This document shows positions 42,201 through 50,234 of a DNA stretch of 64,000 nucleotides, piece by piece; the stretch's first letter is position 1; each line of letters begins with the position of its first letter. The stretch spans positions 1-64,000 of the forward strand of contig CABSIK010000009.1 of the NCBI GenBank assembly GCA_902477755.1, given 5' to 3'. Source of the stretch: an uncultured Clostridia bacterium (GTDB lineage: Bacteria; Bacillota; Clostridia; Lachnospirales; Anaerotignaceae). The notes beneath the pieces were generated by a model that ran no database searches, was not told the origin of the DNA, and worked only from the letters and a program-made list of their open reading frames with translations. The translations under genes were made by a program, and so were the position numbers.

Positions 42201-42297
42201 GTATCTTCATAAGAAAACAAAGAAAGCCGAAATCCTGATATGACAGAGGATTTCGGCTTTCTTATGATATTGAGATTTTGTTTGTTCTGTTTTTTTC
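42201..42297 (+). repeat. Dispersed hairpin element, copy I (truncated)
   Basis: GTATCTTCATAAG, the stem AAGAAAGCCGAAATCC with GGATTTCGGCTTTCTT, and part of the right half are present; the TTAAGGGG end is missing. Flanks AAACAGA (42192-42198) and TCTGTTT (42286-42292) plus Ts suggest the terminator of the preceding gene. The stem again shows paired changes. Confidence 0.75.
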
Positions 42298-42382
42298 TGC
42301 CTTTTTTCTGAAACCACGCATAAAATACAAACATAACACCCCTTTTCCATTTGTAAAAAAATCCCATTTTATGCCGAAAACA

Positions 42383-42414
42383 TTGACAGTAAAATAGTTT
42401 TATAATAAAATTAT
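42383..42414 (+). promoter_or_regulatory. Promoter and palindromic operator of the marR-RND operon
   Basis: TTGACA (42383-42388) and TAAAAT (42406-42411) are spaced 17 bp. ATAGTTTTAT-A-ATAAAATTAT (42394-42414) is an inverted repeat with one mismatch that covers the -10, a plausible site for the MarR product. Confidence 0.55.
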
Positions 42415-42452
42415 CTCAGGTTTTTCAACAGGAAACAGAAAGGGGTCAGGCA

Positions 42453-42932
42453 ATGGAAACCAAACAGGAAAAAAACATCGCCAAAGAGCTCATTGCGCTG
42501 AATACAAACATCTTTTTGTGGAACCGTGAGCATATTGAAAAATCTTTCAATATCAACGGCAAAACAAAGGAAGGAGAACTGACGGTACGGCAGTTTCATG
42601 TGCTGACATTTATCAAAAACGGGGGTATGCACACCGTATCGGAAATCTCAAAATGGCTCAATATCAGCAAAAGCAGTATGTCCATCATGATCTCCAAACT
42701 GGAGAAAAATGGCTATCTGCGCAAAGAGCAGGCATCTGACACAGACGATGGCAGAAAGATGTATTTCTATCTGACGGAAAAGGGCATGACGGCTGTATCA
42801 GAGGCAGAAGAACGTGTACTGGAAACCGTTGCCGGCTGTTTTTCTTCTTTGGATGAAGAAAAGCAGAAAAAAGTTTATACACATTTGCAGGAATTAAACC
42901 GAATCTTAAAAGCAGGAGGACTTGGGGAATGA
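42453..42932 (+). CDS. MarR-family transcriptional regulator of the RND operon
   Basis: A 159-residue regulator. The helix-turn-helix is VSEISKWLNISKSSMSIMISKLEKNGYL, with wing residues DTDDGRKMYFYLTEKG. MarR-type proteins near efflux genes usually repress them until a toxic ligand binds. The start at 42453 follows GAAAGGGG. Its stop overlaps the next start codon by four bases (ATGA), so it is coupled to the efflux pair behind it. Confidence 0.92.
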   Translation: METKQEKNIAKELIALNTNIFLWNREHIEKSFNINGKTKEGELTVRQFHVLTFIKNGGMHTVSEISKWLNISKSSMSIMISKLEKNGYLRKEQASDTDDGRKMYFYLTEKGMTAVSEAEERVLETVAGCFSSLDEEKQKKVYTHLQELNRILKAGGLGE

Positions 42933-44053
42933 AGAAAACAGCGAGTCTTTTGGCGCTGGCATGTGTCATTGCCATGACAGGGTGCACGCCGAAGGAAGAA
43001 GTAACCGAAGAAAAAACCGCCCGTACCGTACAGACAGCGGCAGTGACCACCGGTGATATTTCCAGCGATTTTACCTATTCCGGTAAAGTTGCCGCTTCCA
43101 GAGAAGTATCCGTGGTGCCCACCATCGCCGGCAAAGTCACCGGTTTTGGCTACGAAGTAGGCAATTCCGTAGGGGCTGGGGCTGTGCTTTTCACTGTAGA
43201 CAGCACAGACTTACAGAACAATCTGCGCAGTGTGGAAGCCAATTATGACGTCACCAAACTGCAGGCAGACAACGCCAAGACCACATTGGAAAGCAACCAG
43301 ATCCTTTATGAAGAAGGCATCATTTCCAAAAGTGACTATGACAAGCTGAAACTGGCTTATGACACAGCGGAAGCCAACCTGACTTCCATCCAGATTCAGA
43401 AGGAAAATCTGGAAAAGAATATTGCGGACTGCTCCGTTACCGCCCCCATCAGCGGCGTTATTTCTGCCCGCAATGTGGAAATCGGCAGTTTTGCCAGCCA
43501 GAGCCAGCCTGCATACACCATTCTGGACGTTTCTTCCGTAAAAGTGGAAGTAGGCGTTTCTGAACAGATGGTCAATGAAATCGCCATTGGGGACACCGTC
43601 AATGTACTGCTGACTGCTGTTTCTCCCGACCCTTTGCAGGGCAAGGTATCCACCATCAGCCCTTCTGCCAGTCAGGCAGGTACATACACCGTAAAAATCA
43701 CACTGGACAACAGCCGCGGTCTTTTGAAGCCCGGCATGCTGGCTGAAGTGCGCTTCATCACCGATTCTTCCAGCGACACCATGATACTGCCCAGAGATGC
43801 AGTCATCACAAAAGACGGTGAAGTATATGTTTATGTCGTAGAAAACAACATCGCCAAGAAAGTCCCTGTGGAAACAGGCATTGAAAGCGGTGAAAACATC
43901 GAAATCATCAGCGGTCTGACCACCGATATGCAGGTAGTTGTCAAAGGTCAGACTTATATCACCGACGGCGAGGAAGTCAATGTTTCCAACCCTGAGGAAG
44001 ACGTCCTGCGGGTGCCCGTGGAAGGGGCACAGGTGCAGAGTGAGGGGGAATAA
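42929..44053 (+). CDS. RND efflux periplasmic-adaptor-type lipoprotein
   Basis: A 374-residue membrane-fusion protein. The signal LALACVIAMTGC ends with a lipobox cysteine. The barrel-hairpin-lipoyl layout is visible: lipoyl half VSVVPTIAGKVTGFGYEVGNSV, a coiled coil (about 85-150), then ISGVISARNVEIGSF and the beta-barrel. In a monoderm cell it would sit outside the membrane beside the pump. It overlaps marR by four bases and ends three bases before the pump gene. Confidence 0.9.
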   Translation: MKKTASLLALACVIAMTGCTPKEEVTEEKTARTVQTAAVTTGDISSDFTYSGKVAASREVSVVPTIAGKVTGFGYEVGNSVGAGAVLFTVDSTDLQNNLRSVEANYDVTKLQADNAKTTLESNQILYEEGIISKSDYDKLKLAYDTAEANLTSIQIQKENLEKNIADCSVTAPISGVISARNVEIGSFASQSQPAYTILDVSSVKVEVGVSEQMVNEIAIGDTVNVLLTAVSPDPLQGKVSTISPSASQAGTYTVKITLDNSRGLLKPGMLAEVRFITDSSSDTMILPRDAVITKDGEVYVYVVENNIAKKVPVETGIESGENIEIISGLTTDMQVVVKGQTYITDGEEVNVSNPEEDVLRVPVEGAQVQSEGE

Positions 44054-44056
44054 GCC

Positions 44057-47000
44057 ATGTTTTCCAGACTTGCTATCCGCCGGCGCGTCACCACAATGAT
44101 GGTCACCATGATGGTTTTTCTGGCAGGTATCGTATCTTACATGAATCTGGATATGGACCTGATGCCGGAAATTGATATCCCCATCGTGGTTGTCAGCACC
44201 ACTTATGTGGGCGCAGGACCGGAAGAAATCGAAAATCTGGTAACGAAGCCTTTGGAGGAATCCCTCAGCACCGTTTCCAACGTAGAAAATATCACCTCCG
44301 TTTCGTCGGCGAACATGTCCATGGTCATGGTACAGTTTGTAGACGGTACGGACATCGACATCGCTTCCATGGACCTGCGTGACATCATCGACCGCACAAA
44401 GTCCACACTGCCTGACGATGCCAACGAACCAAACATCATCAAAATGGATATGAACGCCATCCCCATTTACATGGGGGCAACGGCGGAAAATATGGATTTG
44501 ACAGCCCTCAACGAAATGCTGGAGGACAACGTGGTAAACCGCTTGGAACGTATCGAAGGGGTAGCCTCCGTTGACCTGACCGGCGGTGTGGAACGTGAAG
44601 TCCGCATCACTGTGGACCCGGATAAACTGGCTGGCTACGGTTTGACCACATCCCAGCTTTCTCAGGTGCTTTCCGCGGAAAACATGAACCTGCCCTCTGG
44701 TTCCCTTTCTCAGGGTTCCACCGACGTGCAGGTGCGTACCATGGGGGAATTTGAGGATATCGAGGATATCAAGAACCTGCCTGTGACCACTCCCGGCGGC
44801 GCTCTCATCCATCTCAGCGACGTTGCCAGCGTAGAGGAAACAGAAGTTGACCGCAGTTCCCTGAGTATCATCGACGGCAATTACGGCATCATGATTTCTG
44901 TTAACAAACAGTCCACCGCCAATCTGGTGGAAGTCAGCGAAAAGCTCAACGCGGAAATGGCAAAAATCAATGCCGATTATCCTGAAATGAAGCTGGTTAT
45001 GCTGACAGATACAGCGGAATACATCCAGCTTTCCATTTCCAACGTAACAGAAACAGCCCTTCTCAGCGCCATCATCGCCTTCTTCGTGCTGTTGGTGTTC
45101 CTGAAAAGCCCTGTTACCTCCGGTATCATTGCCATGTCCATTCCTACATCCATTATGGCGTCCTTTGCCCTCATGTACCTGTCGGACATGAGTCTGAACG
45201 TCATTTCCATGGGTGGTCTGGCCATTGGTATCGGGATGCTGGTAGATAACTCTGTCGTTGTACTGGACAGCATTTATCAATATTACGAACGGGGCTATGA
45301 CCCCAAAGAAGCGGCGGAAACCGGCGCAAAAGAAGTTACCATGGCGGTAACAGCATCCACCCTGACAACTGTTGCGGTATTTTTGCCCATCGCCTTTGTT
45401 TCCGGCTCTGTAGGTCAGCTTATGAAAAGCTTGTCCTTCACCATTTGTTACTCCCTGATCTCCTCTCTGGTGGTTTCCATCACCTTTGTGCCTATGGCAT
45501 GCGCCCTGTTCCTGCGCAAGGAGCATCATAAGAAAGAAAAGAAATCCAAATTCCCTCTGTCATACGCTTGGGATACCTTTTTCGACCGGCTCACCAACGG
45601 CTATGAAAAACTCATTAAGGCAGCCCTCCATCACCCCGTCCGCACCATTGCTGTGGTGCTCATCACATTCATTGCCAGCCTGTTCACCATTCCCATCACA
45701 GGCATGGACTTCATGGATGAAACCGACGAAGGTGTGGCAAACATCACTGTGGAACTGCCCAACGGCACAGATTTGGATAATACAGAAGAAGTGGTATGGG
45801 AAGTGCTCTACCGCTTACAGGAAATCCCCGAAGCGGATCTGGTTTATGCTTCCGTAGGGGGCGGCATGCTCTCCTCGGGCACATCTTCCGCTTCCGTCAC
45901 CATGAATCTGGTAGATAAACAAGACCGTACACGTTCCACTTCTGAAGTCTGCGACGAAGTACAGGACATGATGGCAGACATTCCTGGTGCGGAAATCACT
46001 GCATCTGCCTCCAGCTCTGCCATGGGCAGTTTTGGCGGCGCAGATGTTTCCTTCAATGTATACGGCTATGATTCCCAGACATTGATGGCAGTGGAAGACG
46101 ATTTGGTGGAACTGCTGAGCAACACACCGGGTCTGACTGACGTGGAAGGCTCTACTGGTGAAACCGTGCCAGAAGCCAAAGTGGTCATCGACCGCAGTAA
46201 GGCTTCCCTTTACGGCATCACCACCGCTTCCATCGCGTCCTCTCTGAACACAGCCATTTCCGGCTCCACCGCTACCCAGTACAAAGTGGACGGTACAGAG
46301 ATCGACGTTGTCATCCGTTATGACACAGATGAACTGAATTTCCTGACAGATCTGAATAATCTGACTGTCACATCGGCATATGGCGGCGAAATTCCCCTTT
46401 CCAGCATCGCAACGGTGGAAATGGGCGAAAGCGCAACTGCCATCAACAGAGAAAACCAGAAAAACTATATCACCATCAGCGCTTCCGCTGACGGCATGAA
46501 CGGCGGCGAAGCCCAGAAATTGGTAGACCAGATTTTGGCTGGCTACACCTTCCCCGACGGCTGCACTTACGGCTATTCCGGCACACTGGAAATGATGAAT
46601 GATGCCTTCAGCTCTCTGCTGACTGCCCTTGTGGTTGCGGTGCTTCTGGTTTATATGATCATGGCATCCCAGTTTGAAAGCATCCGGTATCCTATGATTA
46701 TCATGGTTTCCATGCCTTTGGCATTCACCGGCGCGATTTTCGGGCTGTTCCTCACAGGCAACACCATCACCATGACCTCCATGATGGGCTTCATCATGCT
46801 GGCAGGTATGGTCGTAAACAACGGTATCGTCCTCATCGACTATACCAATCAGCTCATGGACAGAGGCATGCGTTGCTATGACGCCCTCATCACAGCAGGT
46901 CCCCGTCGTCTGCGCCCCATCCTCATGACCACACTGACCACCATCCTTGGTATGCTGCCGCTGGTATTCTCCCAGCAGGAAGGCAGCGAAATGATGCGTA

Positions 47001-47170
47001 CTATGGCCATCAGCGTTATTTTTGGTCTGACACTGTCCTCTCTGGTGACACTGGTATTCATCCCTGTCCTCTACGCATGGATGAACAGCCGCAGAGAACG
47101 CCGTCTGGAGAAAAAAGCGGCAAAACGGGCTGCAAAAGAAGCAAAAAATACAGAAAACCTACAAGTGTAA
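44057..47170 (+). CDS. RND-family efflux pump (AcrB/HAE1-like)
   Basis: A 1037-residue proton-driven exporter with the duplicated RND plan: twelve membrane helices and two large extracytoplasmic loops (about 35-330 and 560-850). The N-terminal RVTTMMVTMMVFLAGIVSY, the helix-4 GGLAIGIGMLVDNSVVVLD with its conserved aspartate, and MMGFIMLAGMVVNNGIVLIDY are typical. Firmicute RND pumps of this type often export drugs or lipids. No outer-membrane channel gene is present, as expected for a monoderm. A terminator follows. Confidence 0.93.
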   Translation: MFSRLAIRRRVTTMMVTMMVFLAGIVSYMNLDMDLMPEIDIPIVVVSTTYVGAGPEEIENLVTKPLEESLSTVSNVENITSVSSANMSMVMVQFVDGTDIDIASMDLRDIIDRTKSTLPDDANEPNIIKMDMNAIPIYMGATAENMDLTALNEMLEDNVVNRLERIEGVASVDLTGGVEREVRITVDPDKLAGYGLTTSQLSQVLSAENMNLPSGSLSQGSTDVQVRTMGEFEDIEDIKNLPVTTPGGALIHLSDVASVEETEVDRSSLSIIDGNYGIMISVNKQSTANLVEVSEKLNAEMAKINADYPEMKLVMLTDTAEYIQLSISNVTETALLSAIIAFFVLLVFLKSPVTSGIIAMSIPTSIMASFALMYLSDMSLNVISMGGLAIGIGMLVDNSVVVLDSIYQYYERGYDPKEAAETGAKEVTMAVTASTLTTVAVFLPIAFVSGSVGQLMKSLSFTICYSLISSLVVSITFVPMACALFLRKEHHKKEKKSKFPLSYAWDTFFDRLTNGYEKLIKAALHHPVRTIAVVLITFIASLFTIPITGMDFMDETDEGVANITVELPNGTDLDNTEEVVWEVLYRLQEIPEADLVYASVGGGMLSSGTSSASVTMNLVDKQDRTRSTSEVCDEVQDMMADIPGAEITASASSSAMGSFGGADVSFNVYGYDSQTLMAVEDDLVELLSNTPGLTDVEGSTGETVPEAKVVIDRSKASLYGITTASIASSLNTAISGSTATQYKVDGTEIDVVIRYDTDELNFLTDLNNLTVTSAYGGEIPLSSIATVEMGESATAINRENQKNYITISASADGMNGGEAQKLVDQILAGYTFPDGCTYGYSGTLEMMNDAFSSLLTALVVAVLLVYMIMASQFESIRYPMIIMVSMPLAFTGAIFGLFLTGNTITMTSMMGFIMLAGMVVNNGIVLIDYTNQLMDRGMRCYDALITAGPRRLRPILMTTLTTILGMLPLVFSQQEGSEMMRTMAISVIFGLTLSSLVTLVFIPVLYAWMNSRRERRLEKKAAKRAAKEAKNTENLQV

Positions 47171-47198
47171 TATTAATAAAATATTAAGAATTCGTGAC

Positions 47199-47236
47199 AA
47201 CCGCCGTTCAGGTCTTGCCTGACGGCGGTTTTTGTG
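47199..47236 (+). terminator. Terminator of the RND operon
   Basis: AACCGCCGT and ACGGCGGTT with an inner CAGG and CCTG form a long stem, followed by TTTTTG. Confidence 0.85.
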
Positions 47237-47271
47237 GTTATATTGTTTGGGAGAAAAGGAGGGTTCCAAAT

Positions 47272-48126
47272 ATGGAAAAGATTGGACTGGTTTTAGAAGG
47301 CGGCGCTTCCCGTGGGGTATTTACTGCCGGAGTGCTGGATTACTGGATGGAACAGGGCATCACCTTTCCTTATGTGGTGGGGGTCTCTGCCGGCGCCTGC
47401 AACGCGGCAGATCTCATATCAAAACAGATTGGGCGTACCCGAAACACCATGATACATAAAGACAAAAAATACGAATATATGGGGCTGCGGACATTCTTAA
47501 AGACCCGTCAGCTCATGGATATGGATTTGATTTTCCGCACATTCCCGGAAGAATACTTCCCCTTTGACTACGATACCTATTTCGCATCGGAAACAGAGGT
47601 GGAATACGGCTGCACTGACTGCCACACAGGCAGACCCGTTTTCCTGTCTGAAAAACAGGATAAAGGACGGCTCATGGACATCCTTCGGGCATCCTGCGCC
47701 ATGCCAGGGGCAGTGCGCCCTGTTCTGGTGGACGGCAAGCCTTATGTGGACGGAGGACTTTCTGACTCCATTCCTGTGAAACGCGCCTTTGAAATGGGCT
47801 GTGACAAAGTGGTGGTCATTCAGACCAGAGGCAGAAACTTCCGCATGAAGCCTTCCCGTTCCACGAAACTCATTGCGAGGGCATACAGAAAATATCCTGC
47901 CATCGGCGAAGACCTGCGCCGCCGACCTGTGCGCTACAACAAAAATCTGGCGTATATCCGCCGGATGGAAAAAGCAGGGAAAGTACTGGCCATCCACCCT
48001 TGTATGCCGGAGGTAGGCCGCATGGAAAAAGATTATAAGAAACTGATGGCGTTTTACCGCCATGGTTATAAATTGGCACAGGAGCATTTTGCTCAACTAC
48101 AAGCTTTTATGGGAGGAAAGAGATGA
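47272..48126 (+). CDS. Patatin-like phospholipase
   Basis: A 284-residue lipid acyl hydrolase. The oxyanion loop is EGGASRGVF near residue 10, the nucleophile serine lies in GVSAGACNA near residue 40, and the catalytic aspartate in VDGGLSDSIP near residue 160. This YjjU-like branch acts on membrane phospholipids or lysophospholipids; targets are unknown. AAAAGGAGGG precedes the ATG at 47272; earlier in-frame starts run through the terminator. It overlaps the next gene by four bases. Confidence 0.9.
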   Translation: MEKIGLVLEGGASRGVFTAGVLDYWMEQGITFPYVVGVSAGACNAADLISKQIGRTRNTMIHKDKKYEYMGLRTFLKTRQLMDMDLIFRTFPEEYFPFDYDTYFASETEVEYGCTDCHTGRPVFLSEKQDKGRLMDILRASCAMPGAVRPVLVDGKPYVDGGLSDSIPVKRAFEMGCDKVVVIQTRGRNFRMKPSRSTKLIARAYRKYPAIGEDLRRRPVRYNKNLAYIRRMEKAGKVLAIHPCMPEVGRMEKDYKKLMAFYRHGYKLAQEHFAQLQAFMGGKR

Positions 48127-48842
48127 AACTACACCAACTGACGAACCGTATCTGGTATACGGAACATGACAGCACCACAGATAGGCCCACACTGGGCTAT
48201 ATCATGGGGGACAGACGCTCTGTGATGCTGGATGCCGGAAACAGCAGCGCACATGGGGAACTGTTTCTGGAGGCTGTCCGCAGAGCCGGACTGCCCAGAC
48301 CGGAATTGGTCTGCATTTCCCATTCTCATTGGGATCACACCTTTGGCATGGCATCTTTGGGGCTGCCTGCCATTGCTTCAGAAAAGACCAACACTCTGCT
48401 GCTGCAGATGGCATGCTGGGGATGGTCTGAAAGGGAAATGGCAAAACGGCTGGAAACAGGAGAAGAATCCGCCTTTTGCGATACCCATATCCGACTGGAA
48501 TATCCCGACCTGAGCCGCATCCAAGTCCGTGGCGCAGATATCATTTTTCAGGACAAACTGACACTGGAATTGGGGAATTGTCCGCTGGAATTATGGGAAG
48601 GGATTTCCCCTCATGCTGATGACTGTACGCTGATGCTGGCAGACGGCGTATTATTCCTTGGGGATGCTTATTGTTCCGTACCCGTTGGGGAGGAATGGGT
48701 CTATGACAAAAACCTGCTGGAAAAACATATCCGCATGTTGGAAGAAACAGACTTCCGCCTTTGTCTGAAAGGTCACCATGCACCACAGACAAAAGAGGAA
48801 TTGTTGGCAGAATTAAAAGCGGAATTGGAAAAACTGAAATGA
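48123..48842 (+). CDS. Metallo-beta-lactamase-fold hydrolase
   Basis: A 239-residue hydrolase. The metal-binding SHSHWDHTFGM (H-x-H-x-D-H) lies near residues 65-75, with further ligands in ISPHADD, FLGDAY and LKGHHAP. The substrate is unknown; glyoxalase II-like, quorum-quenching or other ester hydrolysis are possible. AGGAAAGAG precedes the start, and it overlaps the patatin gene by four bases, so the two are translationally coupled and may act on related lipid products. Confidence 0.88.
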   Translation: MKLHQLTNRIWYTEHDSTTDRPTLGYIMGDRRSVMLDAGNSSAHGELFLEAVRRAGLPRPELVCISHSHWDHTFGMASLGLPAIASEKTNTLLLQMACWGWSEREMAKRLETGEESAFCDTHIRLEYPDLSRIQVRGADIIFQDKLTLELGNCPLELWEGISPHADDCTLMLADGVLFLGDAYCSVPVGEEWVYDKNLLEKHIRMLEETDFRLCLKGHHAPQTKEELLAELKAELEKLK

Positions 48843-48853
48843 CAAAGAAAAGA

Positions 48854-48884
48854 AAAACCCCCTTCGTGGAAACGAAGGGGGTTT
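48854..48884 (+). terminator. Terminator after the patatin-hydrolase pair
   Basis: AACCCCCTTCGT and ACGAAGGGGGTT enclose GGAA, followed by TGTTTTT. Confidence 0.9.
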
Positions 48885-48911
48885 GTTTTTAGTAGAGAAT
48901 ATCCAGGAATG

Positions 48912-48941
48912 AAAAAAGACACCTGAAAAGGTGTCTTTTTT
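48912..48941. terminator. Second, bidirectional terminator hairpin
   Basis: AAAAAGACACCT and AGGTGTCTTTTT enclose GAAA. With both A and T runs it could end the minus-strand tRNA region as well. Confidence 0.8.
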
Positions 48942-48950
48942 GTTGAATTG

Positions 48951-49139
48951 TACAGGGGTCAAGCACTTTGCTCCGCAAAGCCGCCTTCGGCGTCCCCATT
49001 TCTCTTTGGGGTGCAGGGGTCAAGCACTTTGCTCCGCAAAGCCGCCTTCGGCGTCCCCATTTCTCTTTGGGGTGCAGGGGTCAAGCACTTTGCTCCGCAA
49101 AGCCGCCTTTGGCGTCCCCATTTCTCTTTGGGGTGCAGG
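48951..49139. repeat. Three tandem 61-bp repeats
   Basis: The unit, starting CAGGGGTCAAGCACTTTGC, repeats with a strict period of 61 bp (AAGCAC at 48961, 49022 and 49083). Copies differ by single bases (CCTTCGGC becomes CCTTTGGC in the third). Each unit holds the hairpins CTTTGC-TCC-GCAAAG and GCC-TTC-GGC and ends TTTGGGGTGCAGGG, which equals the 3' end of the tRNA-like sequence beside it. Open reading frames through the array are artefacts of the repeats. Confidence 0.85.
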
Positions 49140-49212
49140 GATTTGAACCTGCGAAGGCCCTCTCGAAACATGGTCGTCTGCTCTCCCTCCCTCTGGTCAG
49201 TCGGCACACTCC
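49130..49212 (-). pseudogene. tRNA-like remnant
   Basis: On the minus strand, 5' GGAGTGT pairs with GCACCCC in six of seven positions like an acceptor stem. GCAGG-TTCAAAT-CCCTGC is a good T-arm, and GGTTCAAATCC is the usual TPsiC loop. The anticodon arm does not fold properly and I cannot read an anticodon. It is probably a degenerate tRNA; the adjacent tandem repeats copy its 3' end. Confidence 0.4.
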
Positions 49213-49324
49213 CTGTTTCTTCGCCTTTGACTGCTCCCTCCTCCTGCCCCCGGCAGCGGTCGCACCCAAAGCCCCGGGAACCCGTCGGTCGCAGCCCAGA
49301 AATAAAAAAAACACCATGCTTTCA

Positions 49325-49459
49325 GGGGCTGCTTCATAAGAAAACTAAATAGTCCAAATTCTAAAAAGCAACGGATTGTTTTCTTCTGAAGCCAGCCGTC
49401 GCAGTTCCCCTTAAGAAACGAAAAGAAAAAATAATGTTTTCTTAAGGGGAACTTGCTTT
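49325..49459 (+). repeat. Dispersed hairpin element, copy J (variant), nested in a hairpin
   Basis: Ends GGGGCTGCTTCATAAG and TTAAGGGGAACTTGCTTT. The large first stem is reduced, but TTCCCCTTAAGAAA with TTTTCTTAAGGGGAA is kept. The flanks AACACCATGC (49310-49319) and GCATGATGTT (49460-49469) pair in nine of ten positions; an A8 run lies outside the left arm, so on the minus strand this reads as a terminator with the element in its loop. A degenerate tRNA T-arm-like sequence lies at about 49483-49503. Confidence 0.8.
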
Positions 49460-49551
49460 GCATGATGTTCTTTGAATTGTTAAGGTAGGATTTGAATGAT
49501 ACCCCTTGACCCCGATTTTCCAGCATCTGCATGGTACATCTTCACACAACA

Positions 49552-49586
49552 AAAAAACACCACACACTTTCGTGTATGGTGCTTTT
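49552..49586 (-). terminator. Terminator of the tRNA cluster
   Basis: On the minus strand AAGCACCATACAC and GTGTGTGGTGTT pair with the loop GAAA, followed by a run of Ts. It lies directly after tRNA-fMet. Confidence 0.8.
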
Positions 49587-49593
49587 TGTTGAA

Positions 49594-49667
<74 letters not shown>

Positions 49668-49680
49668 GCAGTATAAAAAA

Positions 49681-49761
49681 TGGGCGGAGAAGGATTCGAA
49701 CCTTCGAAGCTATCGCAACAGATTTACAGTCTGCCCCCTTTGGCCGCTCGGGAATCCACCC
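49681..49761 (-). tRNA. tRNA-Tyr (GUA)
   Basis: Acceptor GGGTGGA with TCCGCCC, anticodon arm CAGAC-TGTAAAT-CTG giving GTA, a long variable arm as in bacterial tRNA-Tyr, and T-arm GAAGG-TTCGAAT-CCTTC. The discriminator is A; CCA is not encoded. Confidence 0.93.
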
Positions 49762-49771
49762 ATGTAGTGTA

Positions 49772-49873
49772 GTTATTTTTCGTTTATAAAATACCGACCT
49801 GACATTGCTTGCAATGTCACGAGGGATTTTATGAAAAATAACGGAACGGTTTTTCTTTCGCCAGAAAGAAAAA
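49772..49873. repeat. Nested hairpin unit 1 between tRNA-Tyr and tRNA-Thr
   Basis: GTTATTTTTC (49772-49781) and GAAAAATAAC (49833-49842) form outer arms. Inside, the core at 49794-49824 contains the perfect palindrome GACATTGC-TT-GCAATGTC. A second hairpin follows, TTTTTCTTTC with GAAAGAAAAA. The same core with different arms recurs in unit 2. Confidence 0.75.
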
Positions 49874-49895
49874 ACATACCTTATTTACTTTTGGA

Positions 49896-50000
49896 ATCAT
49901 TTTCTGTTTATGAATTTCCGACCTGACATTGCTTGCAATGTCACGAGGAAATGAATGGAAAATGATGGAATGGTTTTTCCTTTCCTTTGGAAAGGAAAAA
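49896..50000. repeat. Nested hairpin unit 2 between tRNA-Tyr and tRNA-Thr
   Basis: The core at 49918-49948 is identical to that of unit 1. The outer arms are ATCATTTTC and GAAAATGAT, and the second hairpin is TTTTTCCTTTCC with GGAAAGGAAAAA. Both stems differ from unit 1 by paired changes, so base-pairing rather than primary sequence is conserved. Confidence 0.75.
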
Positions 50001-50046
50001 ATAAACTTTATTTCTCACTTATTCCCATTTCCAGAAATAAGAAAAA

Positions 50047-50119
50047 AGCCGATGATCGGACTCGAACCGATAACCTGCTGATTACAAGTCAGCTGCTCTG
50101 CCAATTGAGCCACATCGGC
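50047..50119 (-). tRNA. tRNA-Thr (UGU)
   Basis: Acceptor GCCGATG with CATCGGC, D-arm GCTC with GAGC, anticodon arm GCTGA-CTTGTAA-TCAGC giving TGT, T-arm ATCGG-TTCGAGT-CCGAT, discriminator T. No CCA encoded. It is the first tRNA of the minus-strand cluster Thr-Tyr-fMet. Confidence 0.95.
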
Positions 50120-50198
50120 ATGTGTTTTGCACTCGAACCGAATGCAAGAATAATATTATCATAACTCTTTTCATTCGTCAAGCATTTTTTGAAAAAAA

Positions 50199-50222
50199 CC
50201 GGCAGAAATTTTTTTCTGCCGG
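50199..50222 (-). terminator. Terminator of the GntR regulator gene
   Basis: CCGGCAGAAA and TTTCTGCCGG form the stem, followed on the minus strand by TTTTTTTC. Confidence 0.85.
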
Positions 50223-50234
50223 CAAAGTCCTATA

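Noticed and set aside
47194..47271. Longer start for the patatin gene
   Set aside because: It would read through a strong terminator hairpin; the ATG at 47272 has AAAAGGAGGG at the right distance.
48951..49139. Possible CRISPR array in the 61-bp tandem repeats
   Set aside because: Units follow each other directly without unique spacers, and there are no cas genes nearby. The repeat derives from a tRNA-like end.
48931..49352. Several overlapping ORFs of 70-134 codons in the tandem repeat region
   Set aside because: All translate the same repeated DNA (for example the repeated ALCSAKPPSASPFLF pattern) and lack ribosome sites.
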